Shown in pieces: positions 1 to 11,158 of a DNA stretch of 64,000 nt (its first letter is position 1; every line of letters begins with the position of its first letter). Source of the stretch: Roridomyces roridus (lineage: Eukaryota; Basidiomycota; Agaricomycetes; Agaricales; Mycenaceae); NCBI GenBank assembly GCA_029378245.1, contig JARKIF010000103.1, positions 1 through 64,000 on the forward strand, given 5' to 3'. Below the pieces are notes generated by a model. That model ran no database searches and was not told where the DNA came from. It worked only from the letters and a program-made list of their open reading frames with translations. Position numbers and translations under genes: made by a program.

Positions 1-200
1 GCCTCCCTCACCTGCCCTTCCTGACGACGCTCAACCTGAATAATTCGGCGGACTTGTTGGACCCGTCTCGTCCTCCGATGGAGGGGCGCTTTGCGCAGCA
101 GGATGCGGCGATGTTGGCTGCTTGGAGCCAGTTGTGTCCGACGCTTGTGGCGAGTCGGTTGCGTGCGTGGTTGTTTGCTTGGTTTTCTGGAAGTTGCTGA
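1..200 (+). CDS. 3' end of an F-box/LRR-like protein (partial, cut by window start)
   Basis: The frame from base 3 to the TGA at 198-200 reads as the C-terminal end of a leucine-rich F-box-type protein: a leucine-patterned segment (LPHLPFLTTLNLNN), then an Ala/Leu helix with the W-x-x-L-C-P-T-L pattern common in agaricomycete F-box proteins. The 5' part lies outside the window. A near-identical sequence is present in inverted orientation at 63066-63240, where the upstream exon is visible. The copies diverge at the last residues: here the frame ends after a Phe-Ser-Gly-Ser-Cys tail, there after Ser-Leu-Phe. The F-box itself is not visible, so the family call rests on the tail and on the inverted copy. 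Confidence 0.5.
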   Translation, partial: LPHLPFLTTLNLNNSADLLDPSRPPMEGRFAQQDAAMLAAWSQLCPTLVASRLRAWLFAWFSGSC

Positions 201-860
201 CAGTATCGGACAGATAACCAGTATTGGCAGCGCGCACCGGGAGGCGCACAGTGGTTCATGCTTGGTCGGTGAGGATCCTGTTGGATTGTATGTCGATGGT
301 TGATTTTGGGATCTATTGGAGTGGGCGGTAGATTTGTAGGGTTTCGCTGGGATCTTGTGTGATGTAAATCGGTGAATCCAAGACCCAACAAAACCGTCAA
401 GCGTTTCTCGTTTAACACGATGTGGACTGCTCGACAAGGAATCTATTATACAAAGGAGAGCTGTCACGTGTATCATGAGCGAGCCAATCGGAATGCTTCT
501 TTGTCTCGAGACAAACATTCGGTAATCAACAGACCCTCCTTTGTACTACTACCTCTTACTTCTTCCTCGCGTCTTTGCGCGTCTTGCCGCGTTCTATCGA
601 CGCAGGCCCCTTGGAAAACATGTTCAACTTGACTACCTGCCTGCCTTGAGCACCTGTCCGACGCGCACAACCTCTGGATACCGGAACGACGTGACGACTT
701 ACAATAGCCCGAAGTAAATGTCTAAAGTACGCTGTATACCTCTCCCTGTCCAATATACCCCTTGCTGAGATGCTGCCCCACCAAACCCCGATTCCCCTGG
801 AGTCACCAAACAGGGCGGTATCTGTTTTTTTTGCTTGCTCTCGCTCTTCCTCCGGCACCC

Positions 861-3800
861 ATGCATGCCTGGAGGCTCGGACTCATCTTTCTAGCCGTTG
901 TGTGCATCTTCTCAACTCAAATGTACGTCGTCCGCTGCCCGCCCCAACCGCTCTCATCTTTTTAGGTCTCCCGCTTCGTCCTCATCCTCGCTTGCCCAAC
1001 GACATCCCCGCCAAATCCGCAGAGCCCGAAACGATGCGAACGCACCCCTCTACGTCGACCGCAGCCCACGACGCGCCGCACTTCATGACATCGGAAATTT
1101 GCCAGGTCCATTGCAACTCGAAGGAGGGCCAGAGCCCAATCGTGCAGCTCTACGAGACGCGGACCGTGAACGTCAGCTGGCGCTCCAAGAGTCACCGAGT
1201 CGTCGCCGACGTCGTGTTCCTCAGGACCAGGGAGGGACGGGGAATGAGAATCGGGAACCGTCACCGACACCGGCCTCCCGAAACCGCGTTCCTCAGGTAC
1301 GTGGACCGTGTGCCACCTTCTCCAATCGCTCAACAGATGTTTTTCAGCCCGCTTTCGCAGGCGTTGGCACGCCACCCGAGTCTCAGGCGCCCCCGAGTAG
1401 ACGTGCTGCCGCTCAGAGAGAACGGCGCCAGCGTGAAGCAAACGCCGGTGCTGCTGCTCAGCCCGAACAACCTCCACCTCTGCCAAATGCACGCTCTATT
1501 GCACAGCGGCAGCGACGAGAACGCGAGCAGTTACAGCGAGAACAACAACAGCAGCAAGCGGGTCCGGCCAACCAGCTGCTGACACCCCCTGCAACGAATC
1601 GAGCGGCAGAGCGTAGACCAGCAGGTATAGTTCATTTCACCAGCTCAATGCAAATCTAAATTGGCTGCTTCAGCGCGTCGTCATCCTGCGACACCACCTG
1701 TCGATCAACAGCAGGGTCCTCCACGAGCCGGTTCACCACCGCCGCGTCGCCGAGGACGTCGACGGCAGCTTCCACCAGCGCGCCGGCCTTACGAAGAACC
1801 TGAGGGGCGGCATGATCTCGGGCGCATGGACGTCGAATGTCGGCATTGCGGAGCGCTGCACTGGATGGCCGAAAAGGTCTCCAACTCCTCGCTCACCAGC
1901 CCCAAATTCGGCATGTGCTGTAACCACGGCAAAGTCGTTTTGGACGACCTCGAGGACCTGCCGGCGGACCTGACCGAGCTCTATTCGGGTGACAGCGCGC
2001 AGGCGAAGGAGTTCCGCAAAAACATGGCGCAGTACAACACCGCCCTCTCCTTCACCTCCCTCGGCGTCACTGAGGATCGCAGCATCAACAACGGTGGCGG
2101 GCCTCCCATTTTTCGTATCCACGGTGAGCTCTGTCATCGGGCAGGCGCTCTGCTACCATCTCCCGGGCAACGACCGACATATGCTCAGCTCTACATCTAC
2201 GAGCCTCAGGCCGCCCTCGACCACCGCATGCAGAGCAACAGCAATCTCCGTCGGGAAACCATGGAGCTGCTGCAGCGCGTCATCAAGGAGACCCATCAGT
2301 ATGCGCCGCTATTCAAGCATTCTTACGAGGTCCTCGCCAACGCCGCAGACGACGTTTCGGTTCGTTTGCGCGTTGCCCCCGGTGTGCACGCGCGAAGGGG
2401 GAATCTTCCGACGGCCAACGAGGTTGCTGTCATTCTGCCAAACCAGCCGTCTTCGGAGCCTCGCGACATCATCCTCCGGCGGCGCAATGGACCTTTGATG
2501 CGCATCAGCGAGCTCCATCCTGCATATACGCCCCTCTACTATGTTCTTCTCTTTCCTCACGGCGAGAACGGCTGGCACGAGGAACTCAAGGTCGACGAGG
2601 ACAAGCCTCACCCCGCACGTATCACTCAGATTCGCTATGTTGCCCACCGACTGCAGGTCAGACGAAACAAGCCGATGACAATCCTGCAGGGCTGCCGACT
2701 GCTTCAACGGTATATGGTAGACATGTGGGCAACGGCGGATCAGAACCGGCTCAACTACATTCGCTTCAATCAGCCGAAGCTGCGCGCAGAGCTCTACAGC
2801 GGATTGGAGGATGCCATCCATGCCGACGACGAAAACATGGATCTCAACAGTCTCGGGAAGCGTGTCGTCTTGCCGTCCAGCTACATCGGCGGTCCACGGC
2901 ACATGGGCCAGCGCTTCCAGGACTCGATGGCGATAGCCCGCTATTACCGAACCGTCGACCTCTTCATCACCGTGACTACTAACCCCGACTGGCCGGAGAT
3001 CACGCGCGAGCTGCTCCCTGGGCAGTATCCGTCTGACCGTCCTGACCTCATCGCACGCGTGTTCCAAATGAAGAAAGAAGCCATCATTGCCGACATCTAC
3101 AAGAACGGCGTATTCGGGCGGGCTGTAGCATATGTCTACACTGTCGAGTTTCAGAAGCGCGGGCTTCCTCACATCCACCTCTTGGTCTTCTTGGAGCAAG
3201 GCCAGAAGCTGCTCACCCCGGAGGACATCGACACCGCGATTTGGGCGCGTTGGCCTGATCCAGACACCCAGCCGCTGCTCTTTGCGACGGTGAAGAAATG
3301 CATGGTCCACGGTCCCTGCGGCGCCGCCAATCGTCGTTCCCCGTGCATGGACGGTGATCGCTGCACCAAGCGCTTCCCGAAGGCCTTCACCGATCGCACC
3401 GTCATGGACGACAACGGCTATCCTCAATATTACCGTCCGAATGACGGGCGCGCTTACGACATCGGAGGTGTCATGGTGGACAACTCCTGGATTATCCCGT
3501 ACAGCCCTTACTTCTCAGCTAAATACGACTGCCACATCAACGTGGAGTGCGCTGTTTCCCTCGGATCGTTCAAGTACGCGTTCAAATACATCCAGAAGGG
3601 CGGTGACGTTGCTGGACTGGAGACGCGAAACAAACGTGATGAGGTCACCCGGTGGATCGAGGGTCGCTACCTCTCGGCTGCAGAGTCTGCTTGGCGCATC
3701 CTGCACTTTGACACACATGACCAGGTGCCGAATGTTGTTCGCTTGCAGGTATTTCTTCCCTCTCTTCTCATGCTTCCTCGCGCTTTGTTGATTTCATTCT

Positions 3801-5996
3801 CAGGTGCATCTTCCTGGGCAGCACTTGGTCGTCTTCAATGCTGGCGACGATCCCGAGACCGTTTTGGAGCGTGCCGCCACTCAGCGCACCTGCTTGACGG
3901 CGTTTTTCGATGCCAACAAGGACACCATTCTCGGTCCCATCGCACGCCAATATACCTACCAGGAATTCCCGCAGTACTTTACCTGGAAGAACGAGAAGAA
4001 CGCCAAGAAATGGGACATCCGAAAGCAAGGCTTTGCTCTCGGACGCATGTACTTTGTTCCCCCCAACTCGGGCGAGCGATTCTACCTTCGCACGCTTCTC
4101 ACCGTTGTCAAAGGGCCGACTTCCTTCCAAGACCTTCGCACATATAACGCAATCGAGTACCCCACCTTTCTCGAAGCCTGCCTGGCGCGCGGACTGCTTG
4201 AAGATGACGGTGAATGGCGGCAGTGCCTTGCCGAGGCCACGCAGATGCAAACCGGCAGCCGACTCCGCCGCCTTTTTGCTACGCTCCTGTTATTCTGTGA
4301 GCCCTCCCGCCCTGCCCATCTTTGGACCGAATTCCGAGCCCAAATTTGTGACGATCTCGCGCGCCGACTACAAGCGATGGGCCGCAACCCGACGGAGGAC
4401 GATGTTTACGACTACGGCCTCTTCCTTTTGGACAAGCTCCTCAAGGATTCCGGCCGCTCTTTGAAGGAGTGGCCGACCATGCCTCTTTCGCAGCACGACT
4501 GGGATGCGGAAGTCATGAACCCTCTCATCGCGGAGCAGTTGGACTACAACCGGGAGGAGGAGCGTGAGCGGGCTGAGCGCCAGATAGCCCTCCTCAATCG
4601 GGAGCAGCTGGACGCCTTCGGGAAGATCATTGCATCGGTGGAGCAGCGCGTGGGTAAAGCCTATTTTGTTCAAGGCCCCGGTGGTACTGGGAAAACATTC
4701 CTCTACAACACAATCTGCCATCGCGTGCGGAGCGAGGAGAATGTTGTCCTCTGTGTCGCTTCATCGGGAATCTCGGCTTTGCTGCTGCCCGGTGGCCGCA
4801 CCTCCCATTCCGTATTCAAAATCCCCATCGACGGCCTCAACGGCGAATCGTTCTGCAACATCCCTAAAAACTCCCAGCGTGCCGATCTCCTCCGTCGCAC
4901 TTCTCTCATCATCTGGGACGAGATAGGCATGCAGCACCGATTTGCGATCGAAGCTGTCGAGCGGACGCTGCGAGACCTTCTCGATGATCAGCGCCCCTTT
5001 GCTGGAGTCACCGTCGTCTTTGGTGGTGACTTTCAGCAGATTTTGCCTGTAGTTCCGAAGGGCTCCCGCGAGGACATTGTTGGCGCCTGCTTCCGTCGCT
5101 CACCTTTGTGGGGGCAAGTCGAGGTTCTCCATCTGCGGGAGAACATGCGTTTGCGTACGGAGGGCCAGGATGAGCGCGATTTTGCATCTTGGCTCCTCGA
5201 CATCGGACACGGCCGCGGTCTCACGCCTACTGGCACCGTTGCTCTCCGGCCTGGTATGGAGTGCCAGTCTGCTGCTTCCCTGATCGAGTTCATATATCCT
5301 GGAATCGGCAGCGTCCCTGCCCCGCCTCCAGAATACTTCCTCAATCGGATGATCTTGGCGCCGCGCAATGCCGACGTTTCTGAGATCAACGGCACTGTCC
5401 TCAACGCCATGTCGGGCCCAACGCGCACCTACTTCAGTGCTGACAAGATCCTCGATGAAGCAGGTGCCGATGGACCTGCAGATCGGGATGAAACTCTCAT
5501 CCCTGTCGAGTTTCTTCGCTCCCTCAACTCAGGTAGTCTCCCTCCCGGAGAGCTCTCCCTCAAAGTGGGTTGCCCACTGATCCTCCTCCGTAACCTCTCC
5601 CCGGCGTTCGGTCTTTGTAACGGAACCAGGATGATTCTTCTCCGGATGTCCGAGAGGGTTCTCGAGTGCCGTATCGTCGGCGGAGACCACGATGGTGAAA
5701 CTGCCCTCATCCCCCGCATTTCGCTGACGCCCTCCGACTCGAACGATTTCTCCTTCAAGTTTTCTCGCCGCCAGTTCCCTCTCCGTCTCGCGTTCGCCTT
5801 GACCATCAACAAGGCGCAGGGCCAGTCGGTCAAGTTTGTAGGCCTCGATCTTCGTATCCCGGTGTTCTCTCACGGCCAGCTCTACGTGGCTCTTTCTCGA
5901 GCTACCTCTGGCCAACGAATTAAAATGCTACTACCCGACACTGCAGCTGCCGCCGAAACCCCCAACGTAGTGTACCCCGAGGTGTTATTAGATTAG
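861..5996 (+). CDS. Helitron Rep/helicase replication initiator
   Basis: Proposed exons are 861..922, 966..1296, 1348..1624, 1674..3748 and 3804..5996, giving 1645 aa with phases that agree at every junction. The N-terminus is basic and low in complexity. The Rep (HUH nuclease) part follows: a TNPDW motif near 2985, the metal-binding His-x-His in GLPHIHLL near 3170, and a two-tyrosine YAFKYIQKG motif near 3575-3600. After the last intron comes a PIF1-type helicase: Walker A GPGGTGKT (about 4675), Walker B WDEIGM (about 4915), GGDFQQILPVV (about 5025) and NKAQGQS (about 5810). HUH Rep plus PIF1 helicase is the Helitron transposase, which nicks and unwinds one strand for rolling-circle transposition. 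The frame looks intact, so the element could be autonomous. The first exon is uncertain: the 923-965 intron would also create a split ATG. Confidence 0.85.
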
Positions 5997-6544
5997 TTCA
6001 ATTGAGATTCTGGCCCTACAAAACCTCTTCAAATTCTCTTGAAACCAGTCTCCTGTTGTGAAAAGAGGAGGAGAGCCTCTGGTTGAGTTTGCAAAAATAC
6101 TTTACGAAGGTCGTTGATCGTACAGATGTATCAGTGGCTGTGCGCTTTCTTTGAGTTCTCTCTCTCTCGATGTACGCAGATAATATCCTCGGCCTTGCTT
6201 ACACCGGGGCCGTTCTTCGGACCAACCCACTGATTTTCTTGGAATCGTTCCACCTGATGCCGCCTATCGCTTCCCTCTGGGTTCAAAAATCACCCTCTGT
6301 GCCTCTTCGGCAACGTCCCCCGACGCCCAAATCTGGATATTTGTTCTGGCCCGCCCTTGCCCGCCCTGCCTGTTTTAGAAGGAATCCCCTGCGGGTCTCA
6401 CGTAAATGGTTGAACCGTTAAGCCTGATGCTTCCAAAAGGTAGGTGCTCTGCGGTGCCCTGCGCCCTCATTCCTCGCATAAAAAGCTGCTCCAGAGAGCC
6501 AGCAATTTTCCTCATCGTCTCTCCTTCATCCACCGTCTCTACTC

Positions 6545-7587
6545 ATGGCCACAAGCACATCCACTCCCTCTCATTCCTCCGTCCAAATGGTCGGTCTTGC
6601 CATACTCGAGAACCCTCGAAAGTCCTCCCCGCGCACCACCGTCTTTGACGCCTACACCTATGTGGGTTCCAGCACCGTCGAGAGGGCCCTCGGGTCCTTG
6701 CGCATTTATCACGAGAACGCGCTGGATTTGTCCGACATCGGATGGTACTTCTTGACGGCCACGGTGTGTTTCCCACTTCTCTTTCTTATGGAATTCTCAC
6801 CCGAATACCAGTGCGCCAAGATGGTCAATGGCCTCGCCGTCTATGCTGAGAGCGAGGCTGAGCAGGCGGAGTTCAATTTTGTTGGGGACATCAAGTCGGT
6901 GTGTGGCGTCTTTTCATTACCTTCGTTATTCTGATTTAAAACCCATTCAGTACCACCTCATTGCAGCAGGCGACAGCGAGGCGTTCAAGACTCTGAACTT
7001 GGCCCTTCGCATGTACATCATGGCCTCCGGCGTTGTCACTGTTTCGGACACCCCGGGTTTGAAGTTTGTCGTCGAGCCGGAACAGTACACCCAGGCCTAC
7101 GCTGACAAGCAAAAAGCCTCCACCGACGCAACCCCCTTCACCGAAAAGTCGATCTTCCCCATCGAAGGCCGCCTCGACCCGAACCGGTACCGTGGCAACA
7201 AGAAACCTGTTCCCTGGGTCAAGAGGATGGTCTCCTTCGGTGGTTTTCTCACCGATATAGCCTCCGCTCTCGACGGTGACACGCCTCTCGATCGCTTTGT
7301 CGTCGATGTTGATAACATTGCCTTCTTCGGCGCGTTCACACCTCCTGCCACTCCTGCTCCCATGGCTTCGGGCAGCACTCCCTCTGCCGGTGAGCAGGTT
7401 GCGTTTCATGTACATCCTCTTCTCTGACACTCTTTTTTCAGGCCCTTCTTCTTCCAAGAAGGCCAGGTTCAGCTACTCGAACCTCAAGAAACACTCCCGG
7501 GATGAAGACGACGACGAGTCGGGACCCAACAGCTCCCCTTCCCCTTTCGGTGTCGGCCGTGGTGGTGGAGTGACTAAAAGCAGCTAA
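6545..7587 (+). CDS. second gene inside the Helitron, 296 aa, function unknown
   Basis: Exons 6545..6763, 6812..6898, 6951..7389 and 7442..7587 splice to 296 aa with consistent phases and GT...AG introns of 48-52 bp. The gene lies between the helicase gene and the Helitron 3' end, on the same strand. I do not recognise the family. The first two thirds look like a compact, beta-rich domain. The C-terminal 60 residues are Pro/Ser-rich, with a lysine/arginine patch (SSKKARFSYSNLKKH) that could be a nuclear signal, followed by an acidic run. Some plant and animal Helitrons carry a single-strand-binding RPA-like gene, and an OB-fold is a reasonable structural guess. This is inference only. A captured host gene is the alternative. 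Confidence 0.7.
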
Positions 7588-8040
7588 AGGCTAATCTACT
7601 TCGCACTTCTATTACTCAAAAAATGTCTGCATAACTAGCGACTTTCTACTTTACTTCCCTGAATTTGATATCTTTTCTGTGTTTTTCGGGAGACCTGAAT
7701 CGTTTCGTACTTCACTTCCTCATTGATTACAACTGTCGTGCGTAGCACGGGTATCTGCTAGTTTCTTTCTATCCAGCTTGGAGCGACGAAAACTGTGGGT
7801 TGACACGACGACGGCCCGCCTTATTGTCGTCGTATCACGCAAGCATCGGGAATTCGGACGGAGATTGACAAGGACCTAGTACGGCCGTTGCGGAAGCGTC
7901 GATGCAGTGCAACAGAAGCAGGACCGATTGCAACACCGCTGAGGAATCACGTTCAACACGACAACCATCAGAGCGAACACCCATGCAAATCGTGACGCAA
8001 TCCTCCTGCGGGCTGCATGTGGAAAGTCGTCTCTGAGCCG

Positions 8041-8048
8041 TATATAAA
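8041..8048 (+). promoter_or_regulatory. TATA box of the left 120-aa gene
   Basis: TATATAAA lies 98 bp upstream of the ATG at 8146, followed by a pyrimidine-rich stretch typical of fungal core promoters. The same box occurs at the matching place in the inverted copy. Confidence 0.6.
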
Positions 8049-8145
8049 CTCCCAGCATTCAGCCAGTATCCTTATCATCCGCCCTTCGTCTACTCTCTTC
8101 CAAACCACCTCACTTCTCTTACCACCCCTTTCTAACTAAACAACA

Positions 8146-8615
8146 ATGTCTGTCCGCGCTGTTGGAATCGCCACTGCCCCCGCCGGTGTCTCCCCTGCCG
8201 ACTGGTCCGCCACCGTCCAGGGCCTCGCCGACACCCTCCTCGCGCTCCCCGCCTCTGCGGCCATCGCCAAATACACTCTCGTGAGTCGTCTGCTTTCAGA
8301 GAAATTTCGAACAACAGACTCATCTGTGTGTTACAGCTCATCCCCAGCGACGAGCTTGCTTCCAAGCTCGGGAGCGTCGAGGTCAAGCACGCCGCCGCTC
8401 TCCCCCCGGCCCCCAACACCATCGTCATCCAAGCCGAGTTCGCCGTACGTCTTCCGTCCCTCTCTGCTGTTCCATTTACTGATCGGATTGAATAGAGCGC
8501 CGAGGCTCTGCTTGGCTTCGCCGGTGATGCCTCCGTCCAACAACTCCTTGCGAGCTCCAAGTCGCAGGGCAGCGACGGGTTCTTGTTCACCGTTAGCGCC
8601 GTTGTGAAGAAGTAA
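8146..8615 (+). CDS. small 120-aa protein, unknown function (left copy)
   Basis: Exons 8146..8280, 8337..8444 and 8496..8615 (introns 56 and 51 bp) give 120 aa. The start has a good context (ACAACAATG) and follows a TATA-type promoter. The protein is small, rich in Ala, Leu, Ser and Val, with no signal peptide, no membrane segment and no cysteine clusters. Its alternating helix/strand pattern could fit a ferredoxin-like or dimeric alpha/beta-barrel fold, but I do not recognise the family. An intact three-exon copy with identical exon lengths lies at 61959-62426 in the opposite orientation. Both copies keep an open frame and canonical splice sites, which suggests recent duplication or selection on both. 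Confidence 0.85.
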
Positions 8616-8787
8616 ACGTTGGTCGGGAGGATTCATGATTACGAAGCACGCATAGAAAACTGTACACATCGAGGATAATCGCATTGCATTTGGAGACACA
8701 CCTACCCTCCGGCCTCAGCCTCGAAGCTGTGCCTGCTTAAACCTGTGTGTCGTGGTTCGAATGCTCGAGAGGCTTTCGTTTGAGGGT

Positions 8788-9602
8788 CCTTGGTGGACAA
8801 AACCTGGAATTGTGCAGGCATGTGTGGTTCTTTCTTCAAATCCCAACAAAAGTTTCAAGATCTTGAAAGATTTAGCTCAGTTTGAAAGTTGAGTCAAGCT
8901 CTTGCAACATCCATTGATATCTTGCTAGTTTTTGCACGATGTGGTATTTCAAGCAGGGTTCAAGTGATATTTTCTGCACTGCAAGGATGCAAGATCTTGT
9001 GAGTCAGACAACAAACGGAAACAGATAAAAAATTGACACTGGAATCAAAAATTCTGTGGTGTGTCACAAGATCTTGGAAGGTTAAACGCGGCAAGTGTCG
9101 GAGCAACTCCCACGTGGCAATCACTGATTTTATGATTGCCACCCACTCAGGCTGTTGATCCGTTGGCGGCCGAACCGGCGACTGCCAGGAAACTGATAGA
9201 TCACACTTTTGTGCCCTTCAACATAAAATGATTGATCACAGTAGCGGCTTGAACTCGGCCACCACAGCACCACCAACTCTGGTGAGATCTTACATCCCTA
9301 TTAGACTCAATGAGCCATATTTTGACTTTCAATCCTTCAAAATCTTTGAATATTCGCTGCAAATCAGTGGCCTCAAAAATGAATCAGTGGAACTTGCACA
9401 AACTTTCAAGGTCTTGGAGGGAGGAAAATTCACAACATCTTGCAAGATGATGGTCAAATAATGCCGGGGACACTCAACAATCATCCGATATCATTCAATA
9501 TCTTGAACAAACTGGAAAATCTTGCTAAATCTTGCAAGATCTTCGAAGATGTCACGGAAATGATGGTGGTGGCAGCAAGAAAACACCTTTTGTCCACCAA
9601 GG
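8788..9602. mobile_element. 815-bp terminal-inverted-repeat element (MITE or foldback type)
   Basis: A perfect 15-bp inverted repeat (CCTTGGTGGACAAAA) marks the ends at 8788-8802 and 9588-9602. The interior is AT-rich, has no convincing gene and repeats short palindromic words around AAGATCTTG or GCAAGATCTTG at several places (for example 8858, 8990, 9070, 9410, 9455, 9530). I see no clear target-site duplication, so class and exact ends are provisional. Confidence 0.55.
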
Positions 9603-10672
9603 GCCTTCATACTTTCGGGGCGAGGCGAGTTTTGTTTTTCTTCCTTTCCTTCACGAGATTCGTAGATTTCACGGAAAGGAGTCTCACTGGGTGCAGACGT
9701 CGACCCTAATCATAACTTCAAGGAGTTTGTAGTACTGTACCACCTTCGTGTAACCTTTGATTGCCCGTGGTTCGAATCCGCGAGAGGTACTTCGGCCCTT
9801 GTGAACAAGACGCGGCTTTTTTCACGTTCCTTTCAATCAGGGAACCGAAGGCATGGGTGCGAATATATTCAGAGTCTGTTCCGGGTGATCACCTAGTGTA
9901 GTCTAGTGTAGTAGAAGCAGCTTCAAGAGTGTGTAGGAATTAGTAGACTAAGTTCCGAGTCTTAAAATTTTATTTTTAAGCTCGGTCTTATCGGCCGTTT
10001 TCCCGCCAGAGTGGGGTCGCACTTTTGTCGGTGACGTCAGTGTCGGTGTTGGGATGCTTTCTCTTTCGGGTAATTGTTGGGGCATTCTGTCTCCATTTGG
10101 CTGCCTCTTTGTCATTTGCCCTGACACCATGAACATGTATCTTTTCCGACGGCTTGGGTTTTCATCTCCACCGAGAGTCGCAGGCGGCAGAACCTTGACT
10201 TTGACTTGACCGACGCGGAACGGGACCACGGTCCATCGGGTAAGACAGCCGATGACGGTTCCGTTCCGTTGGCAGCTCGGCAACCTCGGCTCACCTCTTC
10301 CGCGCATCTGCAGGTGACAGTTCCGTTGATGCTTGCAGCTTGCTGCCCACGGTCACCCACCACCTCGCACCCGGGCCACCTCGCACCACCTCGCACCACC
10401 TCGCACCAGTGACCCACGGATCAAGCCAAGATCAAGCCCTGTGCATTTCCACCACCCAAACAAACGACAAAACATCCTTGTCCATCATTAATTCCCCTTG
10501 TGGCCTCCCGGCCCTCCTTGGGCCCTCCCCATAGACTCGGATTGCCATGCGAAAGCAATGGCCCTTAAAAGCAGGTACGTGTAGCTAGTAGGATTGTGCA
10601 ATTAGAATGGTGGACTACATACAATGAAGCGGCGCCCGAGAATCTACCTTAGAAACGGCCCATTGGTCCCCT
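9603..10672. other. intergenic stretch, no gene supported
   Basis: No frame here looks coding. It contains a short degenerate tandem repeat of ACCTCGCACC at about 10364-10408 and a tRNA B-box-like word at about 9771. Nothing else stands out. Confidence 0.6.
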
Positions 10673-11153
10673 TCAGATCCCACATCGACCATATTCAGCT
10701 CCAATTCCGCACCAGCAGTCCCATTCCCATTCCCAATCCGATTCCGAATCGGAATTTCCTTCTGTACGCTTCACCGCGGACGACAAATGGCAGTCAGTGT
10801 CTGAGTTCACGACTGTCTCTTCGGAATCGTCCGAGTCGAAATCTGGGCTGGAGGATCCGGATCGGGTGGTGAATCCAATTTCGCCCTGGTCTTTATCTAC
10901 AGGACGTTGAACGACAGATGAGAGAACGACACAACGAGCCCGTACCGGAAGATTGGGAGTCCACCTCCTCTTCATGGGTTACAGAGTTCAAATAACGCGT
11001 GATTTCAAGCTCTCGCTGCACTGTAAAGAATGTCAACACTCGCGGACTCGTCGAACATAGGCACGCACCGGAGTATACCAGCTCCGTCTCCCGATCGGAC
11101 ACCTCCGAGTCATCAGACAACTGCAAGCCCGAGTCCTTTGTCATCCAATACAC
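10673..11153 (-). CDS. acidic hypothetical protein, 127 aa
   Basis: Minus-strand exons 11153..11069, 11020..10946 and 10896..10673 join with consistent phases across two 48-49 bp introns (GTGCGT...TTACAG and GTACGG...CTGTAG) to give 127 aa. The protein is rich in Ser, Asp and Glu, with a Trp-Glu repeat (DWEWEWD) near the C-terminus. No domain, signal peptide or membrane segment is visible and I do not recognise the family. Two phase-consistent introns argue for a real gene, but there is no homology evidence. It could instead be the 5' part of a longer gene or a remnant from a mobile element. It ends 480 bp downstream of an F-box-like remnant on the same strand. Confidence 0.5.
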
Positions 11154-11158
11154 CGAAG

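Larger units (their letters stand above)
442..7761 (+). mobile_element. complete Helitron (rolling-circle transposon), 7320 bp
   Basis: The element starts with TC (442-443), directly after A441. It ends with CTAG (7758-7761), directly before T7762, the expected A^T target. Just inside the 3' end is a GC-rich hairpin (CGTGC-GTA-GCACG, about 7736-7749), the usual Helitron terminator. The ends are fixed by comparison: joining 433-441 to 7762-7770 reproduces the uninterrupted paralogous site at about 62803-62820, apart from one base. No target duplication is present, as expected for Helitrons. Inside are a Rep/helicase gene (861-5996) and a second gene (6545-7587), both on the plus strand. Confidence 0.95.
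1..8786. repeat. left arm of a large inverted duplication (interrupted by Helitron)
   Basis: Bases 1-441 plus 7762 to about 8786 match, in reverse complement, the segment at about 61840-63245. The match covers the F-box-like gene end, the noncoding spacer, the promoter with its TATA box, the three-exon 120-aa gene and some 3' flank. The match probably continues beyond the window start. The only large difference is the 7.3-kb Helitron inserted in this arm. The arms lie about 53 kb apart. Confidence 0.9.

Noticed and set aside
8..418. 136-codon minus-strand open frame at the window start
   Set aside because: It is antisense to the F-box-like gene end and also open in the inverted copy only because the DNA is duplicated. 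No domain, no intron, poor start context.
770..1582. 270-codon plus-strand frame overlapping the Helitron Rep gene 5' end
   Set aside because: It overlaps the phase-consistent exons of the Rep gene in another frame and has no recognisable domain.
2309..3427. 372-codon minus-strand frame
   Set aside because: It is antisense to the Rep domain of the Helitron; the open frame follows from the GC-rich codon use of the real gene.
8735..9790. GGTTCGAAT words at about 8739 and 9771 as tRNA genes
   Set aside because: They resemble a tRNA B box, but no acceptor stem, D arm or anticodon arm can be drawn around either.
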